This document shows, one piece after another, positions 27,561 to 48,046 of a stretch of DNA of 64,000 nucleotides (position 1 is its first letter; the number at the start of each line of letters is the position of its first letter). The DNA comes from Siniperca chuatsi (Eukaryota; Chordata; Actinopteri; Centrarchiformes; Sinipercidae): the NCBI RefSeq assembly GCF_020085105.1, contig NC_058055.1, forward strand, positions 13,159,822 to 13,223,821, in the 5' to 3' direction. Under the pieces are notes generated by a model. That model was not told the origin of the DNA and did not search any database. It was given only the letters and a program-made list of their open reading frames with translations. The translations under genes were made by a program, and so were the position numbers.

Positions 27561-28051
27561 TCTGTAATATTATGATTATTGATTTGAGGATGCATTTTAA
27601 TTACGCCTTTTTAAAATAGTCCATTCTTTTTAACTGTACAGGATGTGTTTTGTTTGACATACATCCACTGGGACTGCAACTGAAAAAGCTGTTTCAGCAG
27701 TTAAATGTTCAGAGGTAGTACTCTCTACTGGGTACATGTAAAATGTGTAAAGTACAGGTTACAGACAACTGTGTCCTTGGGCACCTTGTGCAGTTTGTAT
27801 CCAATGCTGTGGGATGATGGTGGTTGCTGGACTGGTAGTTTTATTTCTTCTGCATTCTCTAAGTTTCACACTTAGCCAATCCTCGCTTTCTATTTTACTG
27901 TCTCTCCCCCACCCCCGATCTGTTTGCTTATTTTCTGTCTTAGTGTGAGTGAGTGTGTCTGTGTGAGAGAGCAAGACCTTGGGTTTTCTCAAACCCCTCT
28001 CCCTTTGAAGGACATCTCTTTTGCCATAAATTCCTCTACTTAAATACAAAA

Positions 28052-33524
<5,473 letters not shown>

Positions 33525-33540
33525 CCAGGAGGCTTTTTTT

Positions 33541-33570
33541 TAATTATTATTATTATTATTATTATTATTA
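33541..33570. repeat. (TTA)n microsatellite in birc2 3'UTR
   Basis: About ten ATT units lie 17 bases after the stop codon. Confidence 0.9.
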
Positions 33571-34761
33571 GAACCTTTAAATGTTATAATAACCAGGAGG
33601 ATGTGAGCCGTGTTGCCTCAGTCTCGTGTCACAACGATGTAATTGAATGTAAGCAATTATATACATTTATATTTATTGAGAAGAGCAGGAAGGTTGTTGT
33701 GCATCTTTTTTCCCCGACATTATCTAAATAACTAGATGAAACTCACAGACATAATCTTACCTAAAAGATGTAAAAATACAGTAAGTTGTAATGTTCAGTA
33801 CAAGGCTTTTCACGATTTAATCTCAGATTTTTCAACACATCGGCTGGCTTTTATTATTAGGACTGGGTGATATGTTTGAGATCATATCAGTATCATAAAT
33901 ATCTCAATATGGAAGTAAAATAACCAACGTTCAATGGAATTAAGATGAAAAACAAAAACTTCAATAAATTGTTTCTAAAATGACGTAAGATTGTATGATG
34001 AAATGATATCTGTGAAAGTCTGTAACAGTAGCCCTGCAGTAAATATCAGTTTGATGAATGTTTAAATCTTTTTTTTTTTTAATTGTCAGAAGTATCAATG
34101 AGACGGTCATTTAGCCTTGAGTGTGTCAAGTACAGGCAGCGACTACTGTAGCTGCACAGGTCTGATAAATTGTGACCCTAAATTTTAATTCATCTGTCTG
34201 TAATACTGTGGTCATCAATATGTTATGTGGGAAAATCTCAAACGCAGACACAGTGGTCGCAAGTGGACTCAGTGCCGACTGAATCCAAAAAAATAACCAC
34301 ATTCCATCAACAGCATCTGTCCCAAATTTTACATTATGAACTTTATCAATTTATATTTACTGCAGGGCTTCTGTCTTGTTTTCATTAACTTCTTGTATAT
34401 TCAGAAAAACACTGAAGTTTTACTTTCAAGAGTCTAATCACTTTAATTGTAAGGCATATTCTCATTTTCTGTATTTAAAAAAAGTCAACCAGCCAACTGT
34501 CAAATTGAACTGATGTTTGTGAATTACTGTACACCCTCCATCTCCAATGTAACTACAGCGATTATATCTCTTACTTTACAGAAAACATGGATATATTCTG
34601 TTCTTTAGTTAATTAAAACAAAGTTTAACATGTCCTAGTCCTTTTCTCAGTCTGGGCAGTGACATTTGGTGATACTAGTCCTGCATTTTCCCTGAGCTTT
34701 AACACCAGAATTTGGTTAAGTGGTCTGCACTTGCTGTTATTAATTCAGTGAATGTGGGAAC

Positions 34762-34767
34762 AATAAA
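34762..34767 (+). terminator. Candidate birc2 poly(A) signal
   Basis: AATAAA overlaps a second AATAAA-like copy a few bases on, about 1.24 kb after the stop. Earlier cleavage is possible. Confidence 0.4.
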
Positions 34768-34790
34768 AATAAACTTGTGCTCCATATCTG

Positions 34791-35676
34791 GCACTCCAAG
34801 CAAGCTTTTTCAGTAAGTAATGTACCAGTTACCTATTTCTAATAATATAGGATTCCACTTCAACAAGCACATCTATTACCTGCTATGGGAACTTTTAAAG
34901 TGTCAGCAAGGTGTTATCCTTTACCATTACTACGACTTAAGTTACATCAGCAACCTCAGCAGTAGAAAATAGTGACAACACAAGATGCCAACATTATGAC
35001 GACATGTTAAACTTAATAGCTTCTCTCTATAGGTCACCAGAGCATCAACATTTGATGGGCAACCTTTCAGCACAAAAATAGGAAAAAAACTTCACCTGTG
35101 TCTAAATGTGTTTGATACTTGGGACGCCTGGGAAGCCTGTATGAACTGTCCAAAGTCATGCTTGGTTCCAATTTATAAGTATGCTGTTCTACAAATGCAA
35201 GACTTTGGTGCCCGATATTGTTTGTATGAAACAATCTTCATAAAATTTTAAACATGTATGTTTGAGTGGAAGACCAAACAATACTCTTGTATAACTCCCA
35301 ATACATTGACACTGATCAATTTGATCAGTGTCTGAATGGAAGCCCTGATATTTATTCTAGCAAACGACTTGTAATGTTATGAGGAGAAATGGATGCTTTC
35401 AGACACTTCTGCCAAAACACTGAATTCTGAATTAACATTACTTTGTTTGCATTACACATTTTACCCCTAAGGTGGATGAGACCTCTAATAGATTCTCTGA
35501 TCCTTTCAAAATATATTAAACTATATCAAACAGCCGACACATCTTACGTCCTGAATAATGTCAATTGTAAATAACTCAGGCAGTGGTGGTAAAAATATTT
35601 AAAACCACTGATTTACTGTATGCATCCATGTGTGAAAACAACAAACACACTGAATCAGTTTTAGTTTATACAAATA
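34791..35676. other. Intergenic between convergent birc2 and rpl23a
   Basis: AT-rich, no supported gene. A self-complementary stretch is seen at about 35315-35335 (ACTGATCAATTTGATCAGT). Confidence 0.45.
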
Positions 35677-35682
35677 TTTATT
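35677..35682 (-). terminator. rpl23a poly(A) signal
   Basis: The minus strand reads AATAAA 26 bases beyond the stop codon. A very short 3'UTR is typical of ribosomal protein genes. Confidence 0.7.
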
Positions 35683-35708
35683 CTTCCACAAGTCTCTTCT
35701 GCCACAGT

Positions 35709-38206
<2,498 letters not shown>

Positions 38207-38210
38207 GTTG

Positions 38211-38220
38211 AGAAAGGAAG
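38211..38220 (-). promoter_or_regulatory. rpl23a 5'TOP tract and likely transcription start
   Basis: The minus strand reads CTTCCTTTCT followed by CAAC and the ATG. A C-initiated pyrimidine run directly at the 5' end is the terminal oligopyrimidine signature of ribosomal protein mRNAs, linked to mTOR/LARP1 translational control. The exact start is inferred. Confidence 0.65.
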
Positions 38221-40107
38221 ACTGAACGGGGTTTCCTACAGTATAATGCATGGGCGAGATCTCACATCAGATGTATCGCGATAGTTAAGAAAGTTGAATG
38301 AATTCACCCTAACTGCATATAAGGTCTAGTGTTTATTACCATATTTATTCAAGATATATTCATATTTATATTCATATATAAACTATTTGTTAAACTATCT
38401 GTAGATCAATCAAATTTGGAATGATAATCTTTTGTTTTCAATGGTGGTTAAATGCATTTTCCTTTAGACTGGTTGGAAATTGCTTTGAACACTTTATCTG
38501 CAACTATTTGAATATAGCACCACGTTTAGTTATGTTAAACAGGAAGGATTTGAAAGCTTATAATTATTTGTTCGATATGGTACTGTATATGCACACGATA
38601 TATTATTTTGGGATTTTTGTTTGCTTTTTTCATGAAAAATAGCTTGCCAAGCTAGCTAACTTGCTACCAGTTAGCTTTCTTCACTTCAGATTTTTTTTTA
38701 CCCTTTTAAGAGTGAACCATCATGAGCTTCAAACAGGATCATATGGTTATACTATAATGCAAAGCATTAAATATTTGTTTAAAATTGAGTCCTGCTTCTG
38801 CTGCTAGGTTCAGAAAATATTTGTTTCCCCTCTGTGAGCTAAAACTTTTTTTCCACACCTAAATTTGTCATAACAGTGTACCACTTTGCAATTAATAGCT
38901 AAACTATATAAATCTTCTCTGTGCTGTAGACTGCACTAAAAAGTAGAATTTTGCTTAAAGCTACATGGGATTTATTTGCAGCTTTTAGTAAGCTGCAACT
39001 TCCATTAAGCCAACATATAAAGTCAAATTTATCCTTTCAGTAGACTCTGATTACGCTAATCAGGTCTAGTGGGGGTTGTGTTTGTTGTTTAACTTACCAG
39101 TAAAATTGCAATGCTAAATAATTTATGGGTCTTAAAAATTGTAAGGGAACTTGTTTCCCCATCTCTGACAACTGCCTTAAATTATAGTTTTATTTATATT
39201 AAAAATACTTTGAAATAATTTCACAACCTCATCTTGTTCAGTGTACTTCAGTCTAGCTTGTTAGTTTAACATAATCATTCTTCATTCAGTCACTTATTAC
39301 AGCCTTTATTTTTCTTGAAGAATGTTTGTTAAAATGTTCTGTCAAGGTCACAGGTTGAAGGTGAGCAAATGTAACAGAAATAGAAACAAAATAACACAAA
39401 TACTTAAAAAAAACAGTTTATTTTATAATCTGATAATACAAAGCACAAATGTGAAAATTTGCAGTAAATCCAACTGCAAGATGTTATATAATATCCTCAT
39501 CCATCTTCATATCAGTCTGCTCGTACCGCTCACCTCTATTCCTCCTGTGGCTTCCTTTTCCTGGTGCAAAGTTGAAAGAAAGACAATCTAAATTACGTCA
39601 AGCTATTTTTGACCAACATCCTCAACCTTTTATCCCAAAGTAAAAATTATCCGATTTGTTTATTTGAAAAGTCTAATTTAGTACTTGCTCCTTGAAATCC
39701 ATTAATCAGTATTTCAATAGGACTTAACAATAATTGTATTATTTATTTATTTTTATAGCATCTTTCAAATTATTCTGATGACATATGTGTTTATTTGTAG
39801 AGAAAGAAAAATATTGGTGAAACTTGGTTCATTCAGCGTGTATTGCAGTGGCATTAAGAATAATTTATTTTCTGTTGTATTCTGCCAAAAACACATCAGT
39901 GGGAAAAACCTAGAGTTTACAGAGATGTTATATGTCTGAGGCACACTGTCAGATAAAAGGTCTGCTGTAATGGCATAAAACAGATCTAGTTAGATAATTA
40001 CATCATGTATATGAGCAACATTTGTTTGGTTCTGGTTTACTTCATAATAATACGTGAATACATGAGTTTTTGGAAATTAAAAGTACAGGAAAGTCTCTCC
40101 TTTATGA

Positions 40108-40109
<2 letters not shown>
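38221..40109. other. Intergenic, rpl23a promoter and ddx52 3' flank
   Basis: AT-rich, no supported gene or clear repeat. Minus-strand AATAAA hexamers occur near 39788 and could end a ddx52 transcript of about 0.4 kb 3'UTR. Confidence 0.45.

Positions 40110-40175
<66 letters not shown>
40110..40175. repeat. (CA)n microsatellite just downstream of ddx52
   Basis: About 33 CA units start 6 bases beyond the ddx52 stop codon, so the ddx52 3'UTR would begin with a long UG repeat. Confidence 0.95.
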
Positions 40176-40177
<2 letters not shown>

Positions 40178-40180
40178 TCC

Positions 40181-43100
40181 TTACATTTTTAACTTGGCTC
40201 CAGAGGAATTCGATCCCGTCTTCTGAGCTGCTTTCTTGTGTTTTTCTGTTCCCCCTTTTTTCTGTGTTTTATTTCTTTTCTTCAGCCCCTGTCCTTTTGT
40301 CTTCTTTTCCCCTTTCTGCTGCTGCACTTTTCCACTTTCCACTTGAGATCCACTTTCTCCTTTCTGCTCTCCACCCGAGGCCTGCTTGTCTCCTTTCTGT
40401 TCTTTATTTGGTGCTTTGCCTTTTTTCTTCATTAAGAAGCGAGGAGTTGTGCAAATGGTGCTTCTCGTGGGAGGCTTCTTCTCAAGTCTTCGCTTCACTT
40501 TGCTAAATACAAAGAAATACAGGAGGACTATTACAACCATATTACCAAAACTGAAACTGATCTTTTTAGCAAGAAATAAAAGAGCAAAAATGTCTTTAAA
40601 TGTATTGGTTATTGTGGAACTTAATTATCATCGACCATCTATTTTACCTATGTATCTTCTTGAAGCCAGTCATGTAGTCAGGTACAGGACAGCCAGCTTG
40701 TTTTATAACATTAGCGATGCTGTTAGAAAGTGATGCAAAGAGAAATATATTCAGAGAAAATGTGTAGAACATATCACAGAAAAACGTAGGTAATGTGAGG
40801 TCTTATTTAAATACACGTAGCATGGTTAGAGAACACTGAATCTAACACATTTAGCCCAAAACATTTTACTGTAGTAACATCACTGTACTTCACACAAAGT
40901 TTTTTTTTTGGCAGTTGACAACAGAGATGGACAGGAATCAAGCAAGGTTCAAAGCAGGGACACTGCAGGTATGTGGGACGCCATAGAGGAAACGACCTCA
41001 AAGCTGTATTTCAGTAATATGAGTGGTCGTAATGAAGCGTTTAAAACATCACAGTCAATACTGGCATAACTACCTGGCTTTTGCCTCTTGAACACTTGAA
41101 GGTTAAAGCTTGCAATACTAAGTGTCCAGACTACATCACTTTTTCCTTTGTATGCTGCTTTTGTCCTGCTCCTGTACCCTACTGGGGTTGGATGTGCACA
41201 CCATTCGCCGCCTTTGCTTTCAGCTACTTGGCTAACATCGTGAGGTAGCTAACACTGCCTACCATTAACTTACAAGGGCCCTGAAAGTTGTGGTAGTAAA
41301 CATACCTCAGAGCAGTAATGTCCCATTTGGCCTGGTGCTAATTACCACCAAACATAATATCTGATGACCTGCCTGCCTCACCTGAAATTTGCTGTTTGAT
41401 GACCATGGTTGGACCTTCATATAAACAGACTACTTTTCTAGCCACACACACAAAAAACAAGCTGTATCTGCAAAAAAAATCAGTAAGGTTCATGTATCCA
41501 CGTACCTGCGCAGCAGTGGTTTGTCATTTTCTGTGAAGAAGGTGATGGCCTTCCCCTGATGTCCAGCTCTACCAGTCCGACCTGAGGAACAGCAAACAGG
41601 ATGATACATGAGGGAACCGATAAGCAGACAGGGAGAAAAACAGGAGAAATACGTGAAAGGAGACAACATTGATTATATATAAAAACTAACCAATTCGGTG
41701 GATGTACTCCACAGAGCTGGTGGGGAAGTCATAGTTCAGCACGAGGTTGACTCCTTTGAAGTCGATTCCTCTGGCGAGCAGAGCCGTGCAGATCAATACC
41801 CAAATCTTTCCGGAGCGAAAACTGTTGACTACATTGTCCCTCTGAAACAGAAAAGCCACAGAGGAGGAGGATAAATATAAGTTTGCACTTCAGAAAGGAC
41901 GCATAACACAGTGCATAAGTGTCGGTGCGTACCTGCTGCTGTGTGCGGTCTGCGTGGATCACGTCTACATTGATGCCTTCATACACCAACTCATGGAAAA
42001 GCTCCCATGCTCGCTCTATAGACTGCACAAACACTAGCATGGGAGGCAGGAAACCCTAAAAAAGCCAAAGATGACATCCTTTCATTTAATCTTAGGTCGT
42101 AAAGAAAGAGTTTGTATTCATCCATGTGTTATTTTATGTCTCATACACTTCCCCCTTGATAGTGACAGTTTAGCTGTAAAAAAAACTTTATTACTGTGAC
42201 TGCGTTCACAGGTTTATCATTAACAAAAAACAAATCAAACTCACAACTGTGGGATGATTTAGTTCAGAAAACAATTAAACAAAATGAATTCTTTACAAGC
42301 TTGAAAAGTAGCCTGGAGTGTCCTTACTTTCTTGATGATGTCCCTCATGGCCACCAGTTTGCCGTTCTCCGTCCCAACAAACAGCAGCTCCTGTTCCACC
42401 GTCTCAACTGCCGTATTTCTGAGAAGATGACAAATTATTTTTTCTAATGCAAGAAAGAGACAATATAAATCCACCAAAGTAAGGAGTTTTACAAGTACAT
42501 TACTACCTGTGTCCAATGTTGACAGACACCAGGTTGTCGAGGTTCAGACGGCACCACTGCTCCACATCTGATGTGCAGGTTGCGCTGAAGAAAGCCCTGC
42601 GCACCTTTGAACCAGAACAGGCCAGAAAAACTGTGGCGAGCTGCTCCCTGAAGCCCGTCTTACCGCCCTCAAACAGCTTATCGGACTCATCGACAACTAG
42701 CCACTCCACACTGAACACCAACAGAAGACAACAATCAATCTCTCATTTTTGCCTTTATTTAACAGTTGACCGCGGAGACAGAAAGAAACAAGAGGACAGA
42801 GAGTACAACATGCAACAAAAGGTTCCTGGCTGGAATCAAACAGTGGCTGTTGTGGTTATGTGGTATGCATCTCAATCACTAGGGAACCTGGGGCCTGAAC
42901 CACGAAGCCAGATTAATGCGTTAGTCCGTTATCTTTGAGCTTTTCAGGTATCACAAAGCTGGCTCACTTTTAACCATGGTAACCTATACTGCACAGCTAA
43001 CCTGCTGGTTAACGTAAGACGATCAGATCCTGCCAACAGCCCAACTACTGACCAATCAGATCACTGGAAACAGTGAGTCATTATTCCTACATGATCCTGA

Positions 43101-45444
43101 CAGGGGGCAAAAGTGCTGACGTTACAGTAAAGTGACAAGTAATAAAGAGCAATAGATTTTATAGTTTTTATAGGTCAGTAGAGTCACTTTGCTGTTCCAG
43201 GCTTTCCAGAGTAAAACAGGCGGAAGGCATTGGCCGAAATGCAATCTTGGAACCCATCGGCTATTGTCTGATGACGATTTAGCTTTTTAATCACTCTTGG
43301 AACCATAGAGATTAACTTTTTAAATAAGCCTTTTTAAAAATGTATCTGCATTCACATTGTCGTCAGACGATTGCAGATGGGTTCTGACATTGACACACTT
43401 AATGACGATTAGAGCTGCATTTTAATTGTGCAAAGATTCTTTCGTTCCCGACAGGATTCCTGACAGTGTCCATGCTTTTACACTCTTGCTCCATCACTGC
43501 AGCTCAGAACAACATGAGCTGACTTTGTGATGATAATTGGAAATAAAAAGTATATCTTCTGTTGTATTTTATGGGAAAAATAATGCACACACTGTTTTTT
43601 ATCTCCCATGATTATAAATGCAACATTTCAGTCAGATAAACCTCATCAAGCATCAACTACTTTTCTTCTCCTCTCTGCTTTGGCAGCAGAAATAGCTGAT
43701 CATTACTTTTTTTATGTGCACCACATTTTCAAAATATTCTACATATTCTATACTAAAGACATATAGTACAATTTCCATTTATTTAGCGTTTCTACAGTGT
43801 TTGTTTGCCGCGGGTATATCACTGTGTCATCTAATTTCATATTAAGTACATCATTCATCATCATCATTCATGGTTCTGACGTTGTTGCTGTAATTAACAA
43901 ATCTGCCTCCTTCACGTGAACGCCCTCGTAGCTGGATTGGAAAGCCAGAGTTAACAGAGCCAATTGATAACAAGCTTCCTGATACCTGTTATTCAGGATC
44001 ACCAATATTAGGCTCAGTGAAGTCAGGTATCCCAAAGAGAGACAGACTGGATGTAAACAATGCAGGATTTAAAATGTTTTATGAGGAAGGAAATTCATTC
44101 TAAACTTTTGTTAGACTTCAAGGATTCACACAGTGAGTTTTGGTGAGTAACGGTGAATGTTAACATAACTTTTGTTTGTTTATAAAAAACCTCAACAGGA
44201 CACCTTTAAGAAAAAACAATTTCAGAGAGCAACAGATTCAGTGTTACCTGCTGAGGTCGAGAGCAGGAGGATCCCTCTTTAGAAGGAAGATGAGTCTGTT
44301 GGGAGTACTGACGAGTATATCTGCACAGAGAAAAGGTAAAGGCAATTCATATTTCATATTTTATTTTATATTTTACCTCTTCTGTGAAAACATTTCCCAT
44401 TTCTTACCGTATTTTTTGTTCGACTGTGGTCCATATTTCTTGGCTGCCAGAGAGGCTTTGTCTATGATGTGAACTCTAAATCCAACTCCCTCTGACAGGC
44501 GGAGCAGCTCTCTGTAGGTCTAAACACAAAACAACAAAAATGCATGCAAATGTGTGTGATCATTTAACAAAAAACAACTGAAGCATTAGCAGCAACTCCT
44601 GTATTCAATAGGGATTAAAACTTGGAAGCTCATGTCTTCAGGTCTCCTTCCTTGACATCAATAAATATGCTGTATGAAAATAGGAAACTGGACAGCTTGA
44701 TAATGGACAGTGAAACTGGAATTTACATTTTTTTTTCTGAAAGACATCCTAAAGTATTTCAGAGAACATTCTTGGAGAAATATGGCTTAGTAATTGATTT
44801 ACAATGTTTCCTAAATCACAATATTGAGGCTTTTTTATTGACAATGGGTCAAATGTGTAATGTGAAGTTGGCTATAGCGATGAAGCCACAGAGAGTTATT
44901 ACTTGACTCTGCAGTTCCCCTCAGTTTTACGGCTCTTTAAGCTCATTGTTTTGGTTTTCCAGCACACAACTTTACTGTTTTGGTTCATTCTGACTGCTCT
45001 CATCAACCTTGTTTCCAGCCATTTCCAATGAAAAACAAACACCAAAGAACAGACAGAAAAAGTTACAGACCAGCTGGTGAACACAGAGGAGCATTTAGCA
45101 GCTAAAGAGTCAGATATTTCCCACAGGAGTCAGTGGAGACCAAAAACAGAGCTAAAAAGGAGAGTGAATATTGGACTTACATTCATTATGTAGACAGAAA
45201 CACACTTCCAAATAAATGCTAAATGTTGCTGCTGGATGTAAACACGTTTGTCGAAACTTGGTAATAATATGTCTATGTTGCATTTACAGCTTGTTCTGTT
45301 GTCCCCAAGTGGCCAAACAAGTAAATTAATGCAGCTTTAAAAACATCCCACAACACAATAAAAAGTAATATCAATATATAGCTAAGCCCTAAACTTTACT
45401 ACAAATAATCTCACCTCATCTGCAAATACAAACAGTCATAATAG

Positions 45445-45509
<65 letters not shown>

Positions 45510-47382
45510 GTACCTGGCTGGCCAGTTCTCTGGTCGGGGAGATGATCACAGCTCTGAAGCCCAGGTTGGCCGGCTGCTGCAGGTGTGCGAGCAGAGGAAG
45601 ACAGAAAGCCAAAGTCTTTCCTGATCCTGTGGGAGCGCAGGCCAGAAGCTCCCGACCCTGACCGAGAAACCAAACACACGGAAATCCCCATAAAACCACC
45701 GTCTGTACACTATTTACCATCCACTGAATGTGTGTCTGTACTCACATGCATCATGAGCGGTATCGCCTGCATCTGTACAGGCGTCGGAGAATTCAGCCCT
45801 GCCTCTTTGAGGTTTTGAATGACCCGCTGGTTGAGATGATACTCGGACTGCAGCTCCTCAAACGTGCACACAGGGTCGGGTATGTCACAGCCGTGCACAT
45901 TTATACGGTGCTGAGAGCGAATACGATTCACCTAAAATCAAATAAAGAGAGAAGTATTGTCAGAGCACAGACAAACATTACAGCGGCAAATATAATTTCT
46001 ACATTTGTCAGAATCACATAAAATCCCTTTATCGATTTTTTTTGGTACGCAGTGAGGACCTTTTCCTGATGAAGATGCTTCAGCCTCTTCAGCGAGAATT
46101 TCTCCTTCCCATCACTCGGCAGGTTTTGGATCTTTCTGTCCAATGAGGAGGTCCAGGTGATGCCGTTTCCCTGTGTGTCTTTCAGCGGTATGCCACCAGC
46201 TTCAGTCAGACAGAAGACAACAGTGAGTCTGTGTCATGGACAGCTGCATCACAGTTAGTTTAAATGTCATCACATACCGTTGTTGTGATGATAAATTGCC
46301 ATTTTAAACACAGTGCCATGTGTTTATAATGGGATTGGGTGAAAAGGATAAAGTATATGTCATTCTGTATTACTATAAATTCAATTGAGAAACTGCTTAC
46401 GGATAAAATTAAAAAAGACAGAAAAAAATCTAGTATGCAGACACAAATTCACTTTAGTCATTTTTAACAATGTTTAGCAGCGAACTATATCTAAGTATAT
46501 TTTAATCAATTAATCATTAAGTCTATAAAAATATTTTTGAGTAAAAAATACCCATTACAAGTCCTTGAGCCCAAGGCAACGTCTTCAATACTCGTTTAAA
46601 TGAGTCTTCAAACTGTCTGTCCACATCACACAATGCAGATGTTGTCCTTGACATGTTTTCTGTTTCTGTTGTTGACTCACATACTTAGAAATGACAGAAA
46701 GTTGATGTCTTGACATCTTACATTTTTAAACTGTTTTGTTAATGTATCACACAGGTCATGGATATACAGATATCTGATCAGTTGTTAATGCCTACTCTAG
46801 TCAGCAGCAAACAGTCACATCCTTTACCTTCCACCTCGAACTGGTTTCTTTTCGTCTTTTTCTTTTTTGTCCTCACGTCTCTCTCTTCATCCTTTTGCTT
46901 CCTTTTACCACCTGCACCAGAATCTCCAATTTCACTTCCCACCTCGTCCTCCTCCAGTCCCACAGAGCTGCTCTGGGCTCCATTGGTTGGTCCTGTGCCA
47001 AAGTAATCGATCGCAGAGAGACTATGTGAGGACGCGTCCACTCCCTGAGACCTGACAACCTGTAAAATAAGACAGTACAGTCACTACCACTGTGAATAAC
47101 TACTGAAATGTGATATTAAGGCACCCAACATCCCTAAAATGTAAAATAAAAATATATATATGTCCGAGAAACGCATCACACTGCATCACAGTTTCACGCT
47201 AGTGCAACTGTATTAAGCGGCGGCTCGTGCTGCTATCATCACTCGCTATTTTCGTCCAGTAACGTTATATCATCAGCTACACATGTTAAGTTTACCTTAA
47301 ACCGAGCGGCGTCTTGCCCAAACCTCTTCAAGTCAAATTTAGCTCCTGCTCCGAGTTTCCGAAACAACTCGAAGGCGTCCAT
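40181..47382 (-). CDS. ddx52: ATP-dependent RNA helicase DDX52 (yeast Rok1 homologue)
   Basis: The 670-aa model uses exons 47382-47296, 47059-46828, 46199-46060, 45931-45746, 45657-45514, 44519-44408, 44320-44248, 42710-42507, 42418-42328, 42055-41933, 41841-41691, 41581-41506, 40719-40648 and 40502-40181. GT-AG junctions and phase hold. Helicase motifs run in order: Q-motif PTPVQMQA, Walker A APTGSGKT, Ia PTRELASQ, Ib [16 protein letters not shown] (DESD, as in human DDX52), [26 protein letters not shown] and VI HRIGRTGRAG. The N-terminal third is charged with a KKKKTKR-type nuclear signal; the C-terminal tail is Lys/Gly/Gln-rich. Known role of the Rok1 family: nucleolar 18S rRNA processing in early 40S assembly. 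It is somewhat longer than human (about 599 aa), through the termini. heatr6 lies upstream on the same strand. Confidence 0.95.
42889..44040. repeat. Possible interspersed repeat in ddx52 intron 7
   Basis: GGGGCCTGAACCACGAAGCC near 42890, and GGATTGGAAAGCCAGAGTTA with further related text near 43930, resemble end sequences of a fish DNA transposon remnant. I could not find matching termini, so boundaries are approximate. Confidence 0.3.
44872..45340. repeat. Second copy of the 17213 dispersed repeat, ddx52 intron 5
   Basis: It shares ordered blocks with 17213-17735, including CTCTGCAGTTCCCCTCAG, AGCTGGTGAACA, GAGTCAGATATTTCCC and CCCCAAGTGGCCAAA. Confidence 0.7.
45448..45506. repeat. (GT)n microsatellite next to the ddx52 exon 5 donor
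   Basis: About 29 GT units; on the coding strand they form a CA tract starting 7 bases after the exon 5 donor at 45513. Confidence 0.95.
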
Positions 47383-47507
47383 TTCTGCAGCAGCGTGGTC
47401 TGTCCACATCCAGGCATCACTAATCAAAATCCGGATTATCCACCAGCTGCTCGCCCCCTCCCCTCTGGTGCCCCCTGCTGGCTGCTTTTAACAGTCCGCG
47501 TGTTAAA
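47383..47507. promoter_or_regulatory. ddx52 proximal 5' flank
   Basis: A short, moderately GC-rich interval directly upstream of the ddx52 ATG that likely contains its promoter, bounded by a MITE. No TATA box seen. Confidence 0.3.
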
Positions 47508-48046
47508 GTCAAGTAAAGTATAAGACTTTACTTGAGTATTTCCATTTTCTGCGACTTTATACTTCTACTCCACAACATTTCAGAGAGAAATATACTTTTT
47601 ACTCCACTATATTTATTTTATAACTTTAATTACTAGTTACTTTGCAGATTCAGATTAATAATACAAAATATAATCAACAAATACATTATATTATATAAAT
47701 AAGACTTTATTGAGCCACAGGGGCAAATTCACAAGCTACCCAGCAGTACATTAAGTAATATATATAAAATATATAAATACATTAGAATTAGCCACACATA
47801 CCATCTGCAATATTAAAGTGAAGAACACTTTAATGCATCAATAATTATAATCCTATAATATAATAAACATTATTCTGAAATGGGAGATTCTGCAAAATGA
47901 GTACTTTTATTTTTTTGGTACTGTAAGTAGATTTTGATGCTAATACTTTTGTAAATGAAGAACTTTTACTTGGAACAGAGCATTTCTGCACTGTGGTATT
48001 GCTACTTTTACTTAAGTAAAAGATCTGAATACTTCTCCCATCTCTG
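47508..48046. repeat. Fish MITE, copy B of the CAGTGGTGGAA family
   Basis: AAGTAAAGTATAAGACTTTA, TATACTTCTACTCCACAACA and the right end TACTTAAGTAAAAGATCTGA are shared with copies A, C and D. Internally, CTTTATTGAGCCACAGGGGC near 47705 looks like the 3' end of a fish LINE inserted in it. Confidence 0.65.

Larger units (their letters stand above)
33525..34790 (+). other. birc2 3'UTR and flank
   Basis: AT-rich DNA up to tandem AATAAA-type signals at 34762-34772. A partial copy of an AGGACTGGGTGATATG repeat lies at about 33858-34040, related to the element at 49112-49402. No other gene seen. Confidence 0.5.

Noticed and set aside
27953-28051. An N-terminal extension of birc2 in frame upstream of 28052
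   Set aside because: The extension opens only with GTG, and cIAP proteins do not share it; ATG at 28052 is preferred.
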